From Mactra quadrangularis (taxonomy: Eukaryota; Mollusca; Bivalvia; Venerida; Mactridae): 64,000 bases of DNA. Shown one piece after another: positions 14,368-27,020 of this stretch. The first letter of the stretch is position 1; every line of letters starts with the position of its first letter. Below the pieces are notes generated by a model. It saw only the letters and a program-made list of their open reading frames with translations. It was not told the DNA's origin and did not search any database. Both the position numbers and the translations under genes were made by a program. The DNA lies in the NCBI GenBank assembly GCA_025267735.1, contig CM046296.1, positions 23,524,464 to 23,588,463 of the forward strand, written 5' to 3'.

Positions 14368-15633
14368 CAGAACTCCTCTGTGATTTTTTACGTAATGTTC
14401 ATATATGTCTAACAACACGTGGAGAGGGTGTAGCTTGGTAATATGGGGTTCGTATTAAAAGTAAATTTTATTGAATGAGAATTCTGATGAAATAAAGTCA
14501 TAACTATATAATTACTATATAATTGTTCGACAATGTACTTCTAATGAATTATTACTAAAAAAACCAACGTTAATCTTTGCATTTTTTTTAAATCTGAATG
14601 TGTATGGCACAGCACAGGTAAAAAAATCGCCATAATTGTTGATATTTAGATCATATTTTGAATAATGCCATATGGATTATCTCTTAGATTTGGTGTGTTG
14701 ATAGTTTGTAGAATAATGGTCAATTTGTTGGTCAATATAGACTTTGCACAATCGTAAACTAACTATAAAATCACAACGTTCCAGCGAGTTATTTGCCGAG
14801 CCTAATAACTTGTATCCCTACAACATCTGTGTCTGATGTATGAGGTATGATGTATCGTAGAAGATCGTCGAGGTGTTCCGAATGCTACGGAAGTAAGGTT
14901 GACAAGCTGGTTAGATGAAATTTACTGATTATTTACCTACATGTACTTTGATTTTAGTGTGTTTCCGTGTTATTAATATTAAATGTACCTTTACATACTC
15001 CACCAGTTTTCGCAAATCGGAATACTTCGTTAATTTTCGCCATTAGTCGATTCTTGGTGAAGTACATAGTGATGTACCCAGGTTGATGACTAGCGAAAAG
15101 ATACGGACACAGCCGATGATAGCCGATTGAACTTGATATAGGAATCATGTATTAAAAGTCAATTATGAAGAGTGGCGATCAGAATATCATCTGAACAATG
15201 ACGTCCTCATTACAATTATAACAGACCTTAAGGGCATTATTGTTACAATTTTTATTCCAAGAATTAGATGAAATTATTACTTTGTAAATATCGACATTGG
15301 TTAATATAATAGCAATAGAACAAAATGGATTAATTCTAATTTCTAAATTCCACGCGCAATTTTATTTCGTCATTATTGCGTCATTATTAGGTCCATCGTC
15401 ACATTGGGAGAATAAAAACTAGATTACCCGTACTGACCGCTCCTCGGGAAAGTCGTACAGATCATTGGATTTGGATGGAAACAAATAAAACTTTTATTTG
15501 TCTCAGTTGTCTAACAATAATTATTAATATTCATCGCATGCTGGGTACTGACATGTCGTCTATACTCATTTGTTTGGTTTACTGGCCGAGTTTTGTAAGC
15601 ACTTATACTAGTTTTTTATGTTTATTCATTATT
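14368..15633. other. Non-coding stretch
   Basis: AT-rich with no supported gene. At 14865-14892 'gtcgaggtgttccgaatgct' is a piece of a dispersed repeat also seen near 19.1 kb and 62.5 kb. Confidence 0.5.
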
Positions 15634-15830
15634 AAGGGTGTTGCTGAGTGGTTACGATGTTGGACTTGTAAACATTTGATATAGCTAGCTCTGCGTTGGT
15701 TCGTCGTTTCCTTGAGCGAGAAACTTGATCCATTTAGCTCAGTACTTGAGGACCAGGAAGGGGATTCGAAATAGCTAAGTTGTTAGAATTTGTATCAACA
15801 AATAAGCTAAATAAATAAAATAATATCAAC
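15634..15830 (+). repeat. tRNA-derived SINE, family C, box B lost
   Basis: 'gtgttgctgagtggttacg', 'atgttggacttgtaaac', then 'tttccttgagcgagaaactt' and 'gaggaccaggaaggggattc' follow the family C consensus. The box B region is shortened, so this copy should not be transcribed well. Confidence 0.7.
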
Positions 15831-16151
15831 TAAATTCATTATTATGTTAAACATATATTTGGGGTTAAAATCTTCTTGTTAGAGTAATTTTGTCTTGAAA
15901 TAGTTCGTGTACTTTATTTACTACAGAGGCATTGCTGAATGTCAACTTAACTCGTGCTATATATCTCTTATGAAGACGTCTCGAGGAACAAAGTGAAGAT
16001 TTTATAGCCTTTGTAACTCCCCAACAATCTGTTACATTCATACATTGTCATAAGTAATTATAATTATATACATAATGAGCGAGTTAAATTGACCATTGCT
16101 GTCATATTAATGTTAGGTCAACAAATTAGATTCGTGTTACACTAGGAAAGT

Positions 16152-16438
16152 CAGGGGCGGATCCAGAATTTTTTTCTAGGGGGGTCCGAACTTTTCTAGG
16201 GGGGGGGGGGTCCGAACCTCGAACCACAACCACATTATACACATTTTGCAGAAAAATGCAACATATTGGTAATAAATACTACATAACCATTAAATTTAAA
16301 TTAAGCATCGAGAAAAATTGCTTCATGCTACTTAAAATTGACTTACAGACAAGAAATACACTAATAGACAGGTACATTTCCAAATTCTAGGGGGGGGGGG
16401 GGTCCGGACCCCCCTGACCCCCCACTGGATCCGCCTAT
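16152..16438. mobile_element. Poly-G-bearing element with ggcggatccag ends
   Basis: The ends are 'caggggcggatccag' and 'ctggatccgcctatg', inverted with two mismatches. Just inside both ends are G runs of 12 or more (16199-16210, 16390-16402), each with 'gtccg' beside it. I found no clear target-site duplication. Confidence 0.6.
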
Positions 16439-18165
16439 GAATGTTCACCTTGAAATTGAAACTCTTTAGACTTAAGTACGTGGTCATGTATTTGTTAATA
16501 TCTAACCTTTTGGCTTAGTTTATTGACCTGTATATTTGACCATGGGTTAGGGTTAGTCTTTCATGCTGTTTTATCATCTCAACTTATCTACGATGGAATG
16601 TAGTTGCTCGTAGCTTGGTCAAATAAATACTTGCAATGTTTTGTAATTAAAAGATTAAAATGTCATTCAGATTCTCAGGGGTCCAAACCATATTAAGATG
16701 GTTTGAATAACGGAATGGGAGATAATATGTAGCCAAAAATATTTTGAATCCTATTTTAGAAAGACTTTTGTTAATTTTGCTGCCCGTAGCGGGTACGAGT
16801 TCGAATTCCACTTGGTCTGGTTATATACGTCCATCAAAATTTGACAATACTGTCAAAAGCATTTTCTATTATTATCGTGTAGAGAGGAGACTCGGGTATT
16901 GAGGGCGGGTAGATGAAAACTGGTTATAAATAACGGCCCAGAGCAGCGTATCATCAGATATCTTACGATAATATTACATTACAAGATAGCAGGATTTACG
17001 TCTAAAATAGGTCGTAAGACCATTGGTAGCACAGACCCGTGGAAAGCTAGTTTTTTGCACGTCCGCCGTAAAATGAACATAATTGCATTGACATTGCGTT
17101 AAACACATATCTTCAAGAGTGGCCTAGCCGCAGAGTGACCATATCGTTTTTCTTAGCTCAAAAGTTGAAAAAATATCATATCGCAAATTAACGAATATCC
17201 TGTTCCTGTCTGCCATATATTTTCTGTGTTCTGCCAGAGATATTTTTACTCAAAATATACAACCACGTTATTACTCCTTTACACCATAAAAATCTAGTAT
17301 AGGATTTTTTTCATGTATGTTTTTCATCTAATAAGTCATTGTTTCATCGCAAAGCATGGAAGAAAATAATTGAATTTGTAATATTCAAACATCATCGTCT
17401 TATAGACAATTGAAAGACAGTTATTGGGCCTTAGTTAGAACTGATTATGCTTGATACTTTCAACATAGATAAACAAATAGTTACATTGTATTTCGAGTAG
17501 CAAATTTATATCACCTAACTGTCACATCAATCTGATTAAAACCCGATCTAAAATTTTCCGCTCGCCTACTCGCTAAACTAGCTCGCAAACCTTGGTCTAA
17601 AAATATAAATTACGAAATCAAAATGTTATTAATAGTGTTTCGTCAAGATGAAAGCTACGCATTGATTAGTCGACATAAAGGTCATCTCGACGTGACCCTC
17701 CATTGAGATAGTAGAGATCCTATACGACAATGCTCTACAAGAAATCTGTTAACGAAGATTGCTGTCACATGTGACTGACATGAAGACAAACCTATCTAAT
17801 TTCTTAATTATCCAGATGTAACATTGTTTTTACTCTTGTTTTATGAATAATGTGATTTGTTGCTTGAAGCCTTTATCATTGGGCCAGAATCCGACTTGAC
17901 ATCTTGTAATCATGGATTTTCCAGGGCATCTGACCAGATTCCCCATCGGTCAGTGGTTTCCTTTCTATCAATTATCTATCATATGCTTGTATGTAATAGT
18001 CAAGTGTTTTAATATATTATTAGGTGAATTATTATGTTCATTACTATGTTACACGATCGCTCACTGATCCTTAATATTCATAAGTATTTTTTTTCTATAA
18101 TTTTATTTGGTATTATTTTTTTTAAATGCCTTAAGCATTTTTATCATTTATTCATGAATTATGTA
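16439..18165. other. Non-coding stretch with old repeats
   Basis: At about 16800-16960 'gagttcgaattccacttgg', 'tttgacaatactgtcaa' and 'aactggttataaataacggc' show a very worn family A SINE. A dispersed repeat follows at 17536. No gene seen. Confidence 0.5.
17536..17740. repeat. Dispersed repeat X, copy 1
   Basis: 'aacccgatctaaaattttcc', 'gctcgc', 'tagtgtttcgtcaagatgaa', 'gcattgatt' and 'aaaggtcatctcgacgtgac' recur in the same order at 24285-24620, where about 130 bp extra lie in the middle. The family is unknown to me. Confidence 0.65.
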
Positions 18166-18527
18166 CGGAGACCATAAAGTGACATTTTGAAGTACTTTTT
18201 TTAATTTCACAACTATTTCATTTAAACGTAATATTATTTCTTTTTTTTCGAATTTTTTTTTCGATTTTTCGAAATAATTATTTGTTTTTTTTTCGAAATA
18301 ATTATTTCGTATTTATGTAATATTATTTCGTTAATACGGATTATTATTTTGTTCAAACGTAAAATTATTTCGTTTTTACGGAAAAGTATTTCGTATAAAC
18401 GAAATAATTATTTCGAAAAAACGAAATAATATTATTTTGAAAAAAAAAACGAAATAATTATTTCGTTTAAACGAAATAGTTGTGAAATTTAAAAAAGTAC
18501 TTCAAAATGTCAATTTAGGGGCTCCTT
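18166..18527. mobile_element. Large AT-rich foldback element, 362 bp
   Basis: The left arm 'tgacattttgaagtac' followed by 'aatttcacaactatttc' is repeated inverted at the right end as 'gaaatagttgtgaaattt' and 'gtacttcaaaatgtca'. The middle is packed with cgaaataattatttcg words. A 9-bp direct repeat (aattatgta) flanks it at 18157-18165 and 18528-18536. Confidence 0.8.
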
Positions 18528-20191
18528 AATTATGTAGAGCTTTTGCACACATTTTATATATGAAAAGATCGCTAAACAAATATGGTATATGATAATGAAT
18601 ATGGTAAGATGACGCCTATAGGAGAAAAAAATCTCAATTCAAATAAATATATCGGATGCTGTTTTAATAACTATAGATAAAAAGAAAACACTATTCATAC
18701 AACTGCATATGCATAATGCAAGTAATTCTACTGTAATTAAAGCTTATTTATATAGAATCAGCAGGGTTAATGTATGCGCCACTGACATTTGAATAAAATT
18801 TAACAATGGTACTTAATTAACACGTTCTCGGGTGTGTTTTATTTTTGAAATCATGATTCTGAGTAAGCATACAATCTTAATCATGATATTGATGATAATA
18901 AAACATCTTGATTTGGATTATTGTTTTAATATGGCTATATTTCATCTTCATTCCATTCAACATACTTCATATAATTACAAAATTTAGCAATTTTCAATTT
19001 AATGCGTATTTATAGTTAATCCTTGGATTTAAAGAGTTTTCTACGCTTTATTTAGGGATTTCTTAGTTGTTAGGGGTTTCTTTGGAGTTCTTCCGAGGAT
19101 TTTCGACGAACCCTAATGGTGTCAACATGCGAAGGCTCTGCTGTCAGTGCCTTCGGAACAACCTCGGCGATCATCTGCGAAGATTGCGGAGGTAGTTCCG
19201 AATGCTGTCAGTGTCAGATCCGCCATCTTTGATTGTATTTTAATCGAGCTTGGAGCTTGATTAGTATGATTAGAGAACATGTTCATGATTCTATTAAAAA
19301 AAAGACTGAATCACAATCATGATCGGTAATCCAGATTCGGTTTCGTGTTAAAAAACTCACACCGGGACATCCTTTGGTGTATAACGTTCTATACATTAAC
19401 CTGTAGATAACATGCGCCGAGAGTACCAAATAAACTCGCGAAATTAAATGAAAAAGCAAATCATTATTCGATATAACATCTCGATCCTAGTTGGCTATAT
19501 TGACAAGGAGATATGTCAACATTATGCTAATCATTTTACAATGTCCAGTAGTTTAAATGTCCACACTGTGGCCATCAAATAGATAACTATATACATCACA
19601 GTTGATCTTACACTTAACCTTGTATGGCAAAGTCTCTATCATTATTAGTAAGTTATGAACGAAAGCTCTTAACCTTCTAAACAGTCGAAGTTTATTGTGA
19701 AAATGTTGAGCTGGAAATAGCGTTTCTACCCAAAGGCTGAAATTATTGTTGTTGATCGTTTTTATATTTTCATTCAAATGGAGTTGGGGGTTTAATGGAG
19801 TCGTGTAAAAGACACACATATATGGTACATAGTGAAATACTATCCTTATTATACTATAAAGTCGGTTTTTGATCGAGTTGAGTTAAAATATTTATGTTTC
19901 GTATTTACTTGTTGAACATGGTTTAAAAAGTTGAACAAAATACTTGTTTGTGTATAAGTTTTGTTTTCGACGATCATTTGGATATGAAATATGTATAAAC
20001 GAGTGTTGTGTAGGATGTTATTCTATCTGTGCATTTTTGAAGCAGTTTTATTTACTTCAACTTAATTCTAATCATAAGGTAAGGTAATGTTTGATTTTTT
20101 CTACATTTGACATTATGACAATCTGTAATGTTTATATGGCAATGACATTGTAGTTTCTTGTCTTTTAAAACAAATCGTAATCGTCTATACT
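18528..20191. other. Non-coding stretch
   Basis: Apart from the hairpin at 19095-19260 I see only AT-rich sequence and no supported exon. Confidence 0.45.
19095..19260. repeat. Dispersed hairpin repeat Y (gttccgaatgct)
   Basis: 'gccttcggaacaacctcgg' and 'ggaggtagttccgaatgct' are inverted partners around 'atctgcgaag'. Related 'cattcggaac' and 'gttccgaatg' arms occur at 62173 and 62526, and a single arm at 14872. Confidence 0.55.
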
Positions 20192-20203
20192 GTATCTAAT
20201 CAG

Positions 20204-20503
20204 TCTTTTATTTATTTATTTTATTTATTGGAGTTAACGCCGTGTCAACACAATTTTAGGTCATTTTACGGCGTCCAGCGCACCTAACCTAGCTTTCCTG
20301 GACCATTGTCTATAACCAGTACTCGCTTACCCTTCCACAAGGCCGGAAACTTCTCCATATTATCTAATCAATGGAGGAAAATCGATATTATTGTCAAATT
20401 TTCATGGAAAGGTATAACCTCCCTGGGTGGGATTCGAACCCGCACCCTCTCGGGCACGAGATTCCGAATCCCGGGCGTTGCCAACTGCGCTATCGACCCG
20501 GGT
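20204..20503 (-). repeat. tRNA-derived SINE, family A, full length with TSD
   Basis: On the minus strand it starts 'cgggtcgatagcgcagttgg', has box B 'gggttcgaatcccaccc', and ends in an AATA-rich tail. It is flanked by tatctaatcagt (20192-20203) and tatccaatcagt (20504-20515), 11 of 12 identical. The intact boxes and duplication suggest a fairly recent insertion. Confidence 0.9.
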
Positions 20504-20624
20504 TATCCAATCAGTAAAATTTGCTACATGTGGTTTAACTTTAGGCAATTAGATCACTCGGTCAAGACCACTTGATGGTCAAGATGATGATTTGAGACCA
20601 GAAAATGGTACTTACACGTATGTC

Positions 20625-20800
20625 TGTTGAGTGACAGTGTCATTGATCCAGTGGTAGGACGCGCTGTTAGGGATCGAGAGGTCCAAGGTTCGAACCCACT
20701 GGTCGACCTGCTAATTTCCTTGAGCAAGAAATTCACCTACAGTTATTTCATTCACCCAGATGTAGATGGGTACTGCGGAGGATTGCCTGTCTAAAGGTGA
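20625..20800 (+). repeat. tRNA-derived SINE, family D
   Basis: 'tgatccagtggtaggacgcg' (box A) and 'gaggtccaaggttcgaaccc' (box B) begin the element. 'tttccttgagcaagaaattc' and 'cacccagatgtagatgggta' follow. It is the same family as the reverse copy at 10245. Confidence 0.8.
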
Positions 20801-20934
20801 TTTCAATGATGAAGGGTTATTCTACAAAATCATACAAAAGTCGGCTGAACATGTATATGAAAGTAGACTTTGAATGACACACTAACCCCATGGTTCAAAT
20901 TATTTAGTATTGAACGTGCTTCAGCTCATTTATA

Positions 20935-21209
20935 TACTGGGGTCCAAAAGTTTCTTTACACATGTTTTTTCATATTTTCACTGAAAACATGAACTTTTGT
21001 AAAGAATTTAATAATGAATTTAAGTCATTTTTCATTAAAAACTACATTTTAACAAAAAAGTGAGGATAAAACATGTAAAAGAACATAATTTAGTGTTCAT
21101 GTTGAAATTAACATTAGCTGTGAAAGTAACAACAACAAAAGAAGTATATCTAAATATATTGTAAAACCTCAAAAATGAATATGTGTAAAGAAACTTTTGG
21201 ACCCCAGTG
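20935..21209. mobile_element. Tc1/mariner-like MITE, 275 bp
   Basis: The inverted ends share 'actggggtccaaaagtttc' and continue through 'tttacacat', with only the outermost base differing. TA flanks both sides (20933-20934, 21210-21211). The interior is AT-rich and non-coding. Confidence 0.85.
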
Positions 21210-21966
21210 TATATTGAAAGGAAAGTCCATTGCCTTTCATACGGCCTGGAAGCTGTGAACAGTTTACTGTTTATATTTAAGTAGCTATAATTTAATTTTC
21301 ATTTGAACTTAGACCTTTACAACCAACGATGACATTTAAAAAACAAGTACAATCTTTGTATGAAAGTGTACATCGCGACTTTAAAAAAAACAAAATGTGA
21401 ATACTAACTTCCATATCTGATTCAAATATCAGCGTTTTAGGTCACCGGTTTGTAGCCGTGAGCAATATATCATGGTATATGAGCTGGAAAATCTAATTCA
21501 ATTATCAATTTAATGGACTGTCTGGTATTATAGTTATTGTCAGTGACTTTTCTAACCTTTTAAGTGAATTGCCTATTTATATTTGCACTATCTCAACGCA
21601 ATGAGAACTTGAAATGCCTATCGCAATATTTTAATCTTTTTTGTGTTTTGAATTTCAACAAGCTATGTTTGAATACTGAGACATATTTCATGCCAATGTG
21701 ATCTATTCAAGTCAGTTGCAGTCTAACGGACTCGACATTTGTGCTGCTAATTAAATAATTGTCTAATACACTAATTATTTTATATATTTTATGTAAATAT
21801 TGACTTTACATTTTGTAAGCCTGTTTCATAACACTGACGTGAGGGAAATATTTGGTCAGTTTATTATACATGTCGGTAGTAGCTAGCGCTTCGTGCCCTG
21901 GTACCTTCGATTTGATATCACAGTATTAAAGTTACATTTTGTGTAAGAAGGGTACCAGATACCCCA

Positions 21967-22033
21967 TTCTCGTACCCAAAGGCTATCAGGATCTCGATAG
22001 ATCAAGAATCTTGATAACCTCTGGGTATGAGAA
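21967..22033. mobile_element. Short foldback element (ctcgtaccca type)
   Basis: Left 'ttctcgtacccaaaggctat' and right 'ataacctctgggtatgagaa' pair as inverted repeats around 'tcgatagatcaag'. It is the same family as 12752 and 35510, and it abuts the minisatellite. Confidence 0.75.
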
Positions 22034-22054
22034 TGCAAACAGTCAAGCGCTAGG

Positions 22055-22655
22055 CAGCGATTTCCTGAGGAAACTGGCCAGTGATTTAATTAGGAAACTG
22101 GCCATTGATTTTAATTAGGAAACTGGCCAGTGATTTTAATTAGGAAACTGGCCAGTGATTTTAATTAGGAAACTGGCCAGTGATGTAATTAGAAAACTGG
22201 TCAGTGATTTTAATTAGGAAACTGGCTAGTGATTTTAATTAGGAAACTGGCCAGTGATTTAATTAAGAAACTGGCCAGTGATTTTAATTAGGAAACTGGC
22301 TAGTGATTTTAATTAGGAAACTGACCAGTGATTTAATTAAGAAACTGGCCAGTGATTTTAATTAGGAAACTGGCCAGTGATTTAATTAGGAAACTGGCCA
22401 GTGATTTAATTAGGAACTGGCCAGTGATTTTAATTAGGAAACTGGCCAGTGATGTAATTAGGAAACTGGCCAGTGGTTTTAATTAGGAAACTGGCCAGTG
22501 ATTTAATTAGGAAACTGGCCAGTGATTTTAATTAGGAAACTGGCCAGTGATTTTAATTAGGAAACTGGCCAGTGATTTTAATTAGGAAACTGGCCAGTGA
22601 TTTAATTAGGAAATTGACCATTAATTTAAATTAGGAATCTGGCCTGTGATTTTAA
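22055..22655 (+). repeat. Minisatellite, about 24 copies of a 24-25 bp unit
   Basis: The unit is 'aattaggaaactggccagtg' plus 'atttt' or 'attt'. I count 24 occurrences of the 'aaactgg' core or its one-base variants between 22071 and 22640. Copies differ mostly in T-run length and single bases. Edge copies are the most diverged, as usual for tandem arrays. Confidence 0.93.
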
Positions 22656-24284
22656 GTTTACACATTTAAATCGTGTAAATACATAAATGAATTACTTAGA
22701 AAAGTTAATTATATAAGTACATATACATTCAAACTTTTTACTGAACGAGTTATACATCATATCCACGCTGATATAAAAATTGTACATAAACACAAAATGC
22801 AAAAGAAACAAATATATGAAAACAACTTTTTAGTTGGCAACACATGGGATGCGAGTGACGTCAGTGAGGAGTCACTTTAACCATATTGTTATACAACGTT
22901 AACTGTTGTCATGACAACCGTTTCAATGGTGACACTCCATTTATGTTGACCAAACGTCATTGATAACATAACCATAACTTAACCTGTCGAAAAAACGTTT
23001 ATGATGGATCATTAACCTGTCAATAGATTTCACCAATACGGTGATATATTCATTATCATGTAATATGTATTGCTAATTATTTATAGTCATTTATTGGGCA
23101 ATGATAATTATATACTTTATTGTGGTCAGTTGGTCACTACCGGTTAATCATTACGCTCGTAGGATATAATAATAACAGTTATGGTTATCTTCTTACTAGA
23201 CCAACCTATGTTTTTTGTTGGGTGTAAAACGTAGCGACACCTTGTATAGGTCATATCACAACGGTCGGTCAACCTAATCACTGTTTTTAGGGATACTAAA
23301 TCTCTGGATTTCGCTGTTTACCAGTTACTTGATACATACTTCCGTCAGTGATTGACAACTGTCCTACATGATTTAGAATCTTACTGAGGCATGTAGTAGA
23401 TAGTGGGTTCGCAACTTCGATCAACAATGTCTCTTCAATGTCGTTTATGAGATTCTGTAGATATTGATGAAATATGTTGAATCATTTGGTTACTGGTAAA
23501 AATTATATAATCAGGGTATATAGTCACGTGATCTTCAGTATGTAAACAAACTGTTTTTAATTCCGTTTAATTCTTGCACCAGCCAAAGAATAATGAAGCA
23601 TTAAAAAAGTGCCTTGTATACAATTCTTTCATTACTGAGAGCAAAACAAAAGAATTTTCGATGGAGCAAGCGCAAACATTCTGCTGTTTCATAGGTTAAT
23701 GGCTATTAAGAATCCCCCGAAGAAAGTTAAATGGTGGTAAGATCGAAAAAGCGGATTTTTACCCATAAGTATCTCTTTGCCTAGAAAATGTCTGAGGAGA
23801 GAAGTTTAAAATTAACTACACTATCTCTTCAATCCTCTATATTCTAAGGATCATTCTATTTTATATGTACTTGTTTGTTGATCAATAAATATTGTTTAAA
23901 CTAAATCAAATGTGTGTAATTGTTCTCTGAACTTTTTTTCTACATAGTTATTTGATTCATTACTGCTCATACTGTTTAGACAATTCTTATTTATATTTCA
24001 TGACTCTGGGATTGTCGGCATAATCCTTCACAACAAACTATTGTATAAGACCTAACAGTAATTGCTTAATATTGATTGGCTTGTATAATTATATGCCATT
24101 ATTTAACACCATCTGATTAGCATGTGTGAACATAATGTTTGATCGAGTCATCTATTCATATCACAAATGAAAATCTGTCGTTGATTTGGGGCCCGATCAG
24201 CACTTCTAGCGCTTCCTATTGCATAGTAGCGATTTCCTATGTGCGAAATAATGAATTTCTATCCTTGGACACTATATTTTTAAG
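22656..24284. other. Non-coding stretch
   Basis: It holds one SINE piece at 23216-23405. I see no exon or other structure in the remainder. Confidence 0.5.
23216..23405 (-). repeat. tRNA-derived SINE, family B, 5'-truncated
   Basis: 'aggtcatatcacaacggtcg', 'ctaaatctctggatttcgct' and 'agtgattgacaactgtccta' are the reverse of the family B body. The tRNA head is missing. Confidence 0.75.
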
Positions 24285-24620
24285 ACCCGATCTAAAATGA
24301 TTCGCTCGCATTCTCGTTTATTTTACATCTGACAACCTCGCGGCATGGATCACGTTTAGCTGACCTTTGCTATGATAATATCAGTATAATATTCATGCCG
24401 CAAATTGCAACGAACCGTCCAATCACAGCACGTGATTAGCACGCACTGTCAAAATAACTCGGCAAACCCTATCTAAAAATAGATATTACGAAATTCCTTC
24501 GCTATTGATAGTGTTTGGTCTTGACGAAAGTTATGCATTGATTGGTCAGAACAAAGGTCATCTGATAGTGACCCTCTGTGCGATAACAGGAGATCAATGA
24601 TGGTCAATGTGACACTGGTC
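24285..24620. repeat. Dispersed repeat X, copy 2
   Basis: It shares 'acccgatctaaaatgattcg', 'tagtgtttggtcttgacgaa' and 'aaaggtcatctgatagtgac' with the copy at 17536, in the same order. The central 'acctcgcggcatggatcacg' part is absent from copy 1. Confidence 0.65.
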
Positions 24621-24959
24621 AACAGGATATCTATCCACAGTGATTGTCCTTGAAGATATCCCTTTGTTACTTGGTAGATTATGAACAGTATCTGTTAAAA
24701 TCTGCTAATTATCTGCCTATATACGTTTGTATTGTAACATTACATACTCCGTCTTACGTATCTTAGTTCATTATCTCTTGTTTAAATTTTCGACGGAAAA
24801 TGCCGGGAAATCACAACTTCAATCGGAAAACTCACAGTCAAATCCGTCGATAGTCGGAATATACTTGTGAACTGTCAAATAAACAGCCAGGTTAGAAGTA
24901 ACGAAACCTCTCGATCTGTTATACGAGCGCTGCTCGGAAAATACCGAGATAGTTCTGTT

Positions 24960-25145
24960 TAGATAGTCTAAGGGTCTTGCTTTACCAGTGCGGTATGGAA
25001 TATGCCGATGTTTCACGAAAATTGCCGAATATTTTACGGAAAATGCCGATTACTCACGACTTAAATCGTGAAAAAAACTCAATTTTATTTTACCAGCATG
25101 GTATGGAGACTGTCGATGATTTACGGAAATTGCCTATGATTCACG
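24960..25145 (+). repeat. Local degenerate duplication (ttaccag..ggtatgga)
   Basis: 'ttaccagtgcggtatggaat' to 'cgaaaattgcc' at about 24980-25025 reappears as 'ttaccagcatggtatggaga' to 'cggaaattgcc' at about 25090-25133. Nearby 'cggaaaatgcc' words belong to the same pattern. Confidence 0.55.
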
Positions 25146-25529
25146 ATTAAGTTCTATCGTGTTTACCTTCTATTTATTTGACTGTTTCTTTACTTAGAGT
25201 CTATTTATATTGAGAGATACACGAATTATTAGATTAGAAAGGTTAAGTAAATATTTAAAGTAATTTGGATACTGATAACATTGTTAGTGTCCAGTCCTTC
25301 ATTTTATTTATTTTATAATATAAGTCTAATCTGAATGGTCCTAGTTGAACCATTGGTCAACTGTGTTGTACCCTCGAGTCTAAAACATTTGTTCGAAGGT
25401 AAACGCCCTGTCTGGATTATGTTTTGTTTAATCTATCTGTGTGTCAAATTTTGGGATAAACTTATGATTCACCATCTTGTATCGAAGATTACCTTAAGTT
25501 AATCTCACACTATGGCAAACTTTATGAAA

Positions 25530-25700
25530 AAAAAACACACAACACAGCGGAGCAGAACAGAGCAAAACAAAACAGAGCAAAACAGAGAATATAAGATCAC
25601 TGATCGGATGAGAGCATAAAAACTGATCAGAACAGAACTGAACTGGACAAAATATAACAGAACACAGCAAAATAGAGAAGAGTAGCACAGAAGGCAGAGC
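25530..25700 (-). repeat. Degenerate pentamer tract (TTCTG/TTTTG)n
   Basis: Repeats of acagaac, acagagc and aaaac fill this stretch. Long open frames on the minus strand are a by-product of the stop-free repeat. Confidence 0.7.
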
Positions 25701-26257
25701 ATCACGCAACTGAAATGAACTATTGAGAACTGAACAGAAAATGAATATGATTCCAAACTCTTGTGATATGAGAAGCCCTATCACATCTTGGCATACCAGT
25801 TTCTGTTCGAATAATTATTTTGTCAGACCCTTTAAATACCAATTATCCTTAGTTATAAGGGATAGTGCAAATCATTACAACGTAGGCTAGTTTCATACAT
25901 TTATGGTGATACAAATGAGTTTTTCTGACATCTGCAGAAGTTTCTGACAACTAATTTATTGGTTACTCTTTTGTAATTATTTTCGTCGTATTTTCATTCT
26001 TAGTGTTGTTCCTACTTTCAAGTTGAAAAACAACAACAAAATAATATCATTGTTGATCGATTGTCATCACATTTGGTATGGATACTGATACAAACAATGA
26101 CGTCCAAAATTTATGTTGCTATGGTAACCTTGTCATGATAAACTTCAGATTATTCTGAACGTCTTGGTATATGACTATTTGTTTTACGTTTTTATGGTCC
26201 TGTAACTTCCCAATGAAGCCAGTTAATGACACCATGCTACTCTACTATACTTGAAAC

Positions 26258-26712
26258 TAGGGCTGTGGCGAGTATCCGAGTACTCGGATATTCGCGATCT
26301 CGACCAGGAAATCGAGTACAAATCTTCCTCACGTCCGAAATCGTCGGATCGCGATCTAGTTTTGAAAAAAATGAAAGAACATTTTTAGCTTATTACCACT
26401 GAAAACGAGTCGCACTACTAATGAAAACTTTAATTCATGTAGGGACCGAATTATCTTAAGTCAAAATTTCGATTGATGCACATTTGAACAAATATTTTAT
26501 CACTGAAAATGCCCATAAAACGTCTGATAATAATGTTTGGAATACATGGTACCCCATATAGTAAAAGCTTCGGCATTTTTCACTTATTTTTTATTACTCG
26601 AATTCCTGTATGCTTTTCCATTAACATGTGATTCGTGTTTCGATTCGTGAATCGCTACACATGAATCGTGGTTCGGATCGGATCGCCACTTGCTCAACGA
26701 TCCACAGCCCTA
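26258..26712. mobile_element. hAT-like MITE copy 1, 455 bp
   Basis: The ends are 'tagggctgtgg' and 'ccacagcccta', a perfect 11-bp inverted repeat of the hAT type. Flanking 8-bp repeats are cttgaaac (26250-26257) and cttgatac (26713-26720), one mismatch. The inside, with 'gaaatcgtcggatcgcgatc' and 'gaatcgtggttcggatcgg', is shared with the copy at 27885. Confidence 0.88.
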
Positions 26713-26889
26713 CTTGATACTCTAGTTCTTGGTCTTGAATATACGAATTCTTGACACATTTCTTCTGTAAGAAACTTACTTTTTCCCTGTTAAGAGGCAA
26801 TGTAGATAGCTATGTTAGATTTCATAACCCTCAATCATATAAGTACCTGGCGCATCATGTTATGTCAGAATTTAAGATAGAGTATTCCA

Positions 26890-27020
26890 GAAAGGTTTGC
26901 TGGTTTGAGCCTCCGTGGAGATGTTAACACCCTTTTACGAAATTTTGACAATAGGGTCAATTTTCGTCTATTAATTAGGTAAATGGGGATGTCTCGGCCT
27001 TGTTGGAGGGTGAGACCTAG
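26890..27020 (+). repeat. Decayed tRNA-SINE (family A)
   Basis: 'tggtttgagcctccgtgg', 'cgaaattttgacaatagggt' and 'ttaattaggtaaatgggg' follow the family A body from box B onward. Head and tail are lost. Confidence 0.6.

Noticed and set aside
20306..20736. Two open frames
   Set aside because: They lie within SINEs A and D, and the peptides are translations of tRNA-like heads.
22055..22655. CRISPR-like array
   Set aside because: Units are contiguous with no unique spacers, and the host is an animal; it is a minisatellite.
25494..25784. Overlapping Ser/Cys-rich open frames on the minus strand
   Set aside because: They come from the stop-free pentamer tract.
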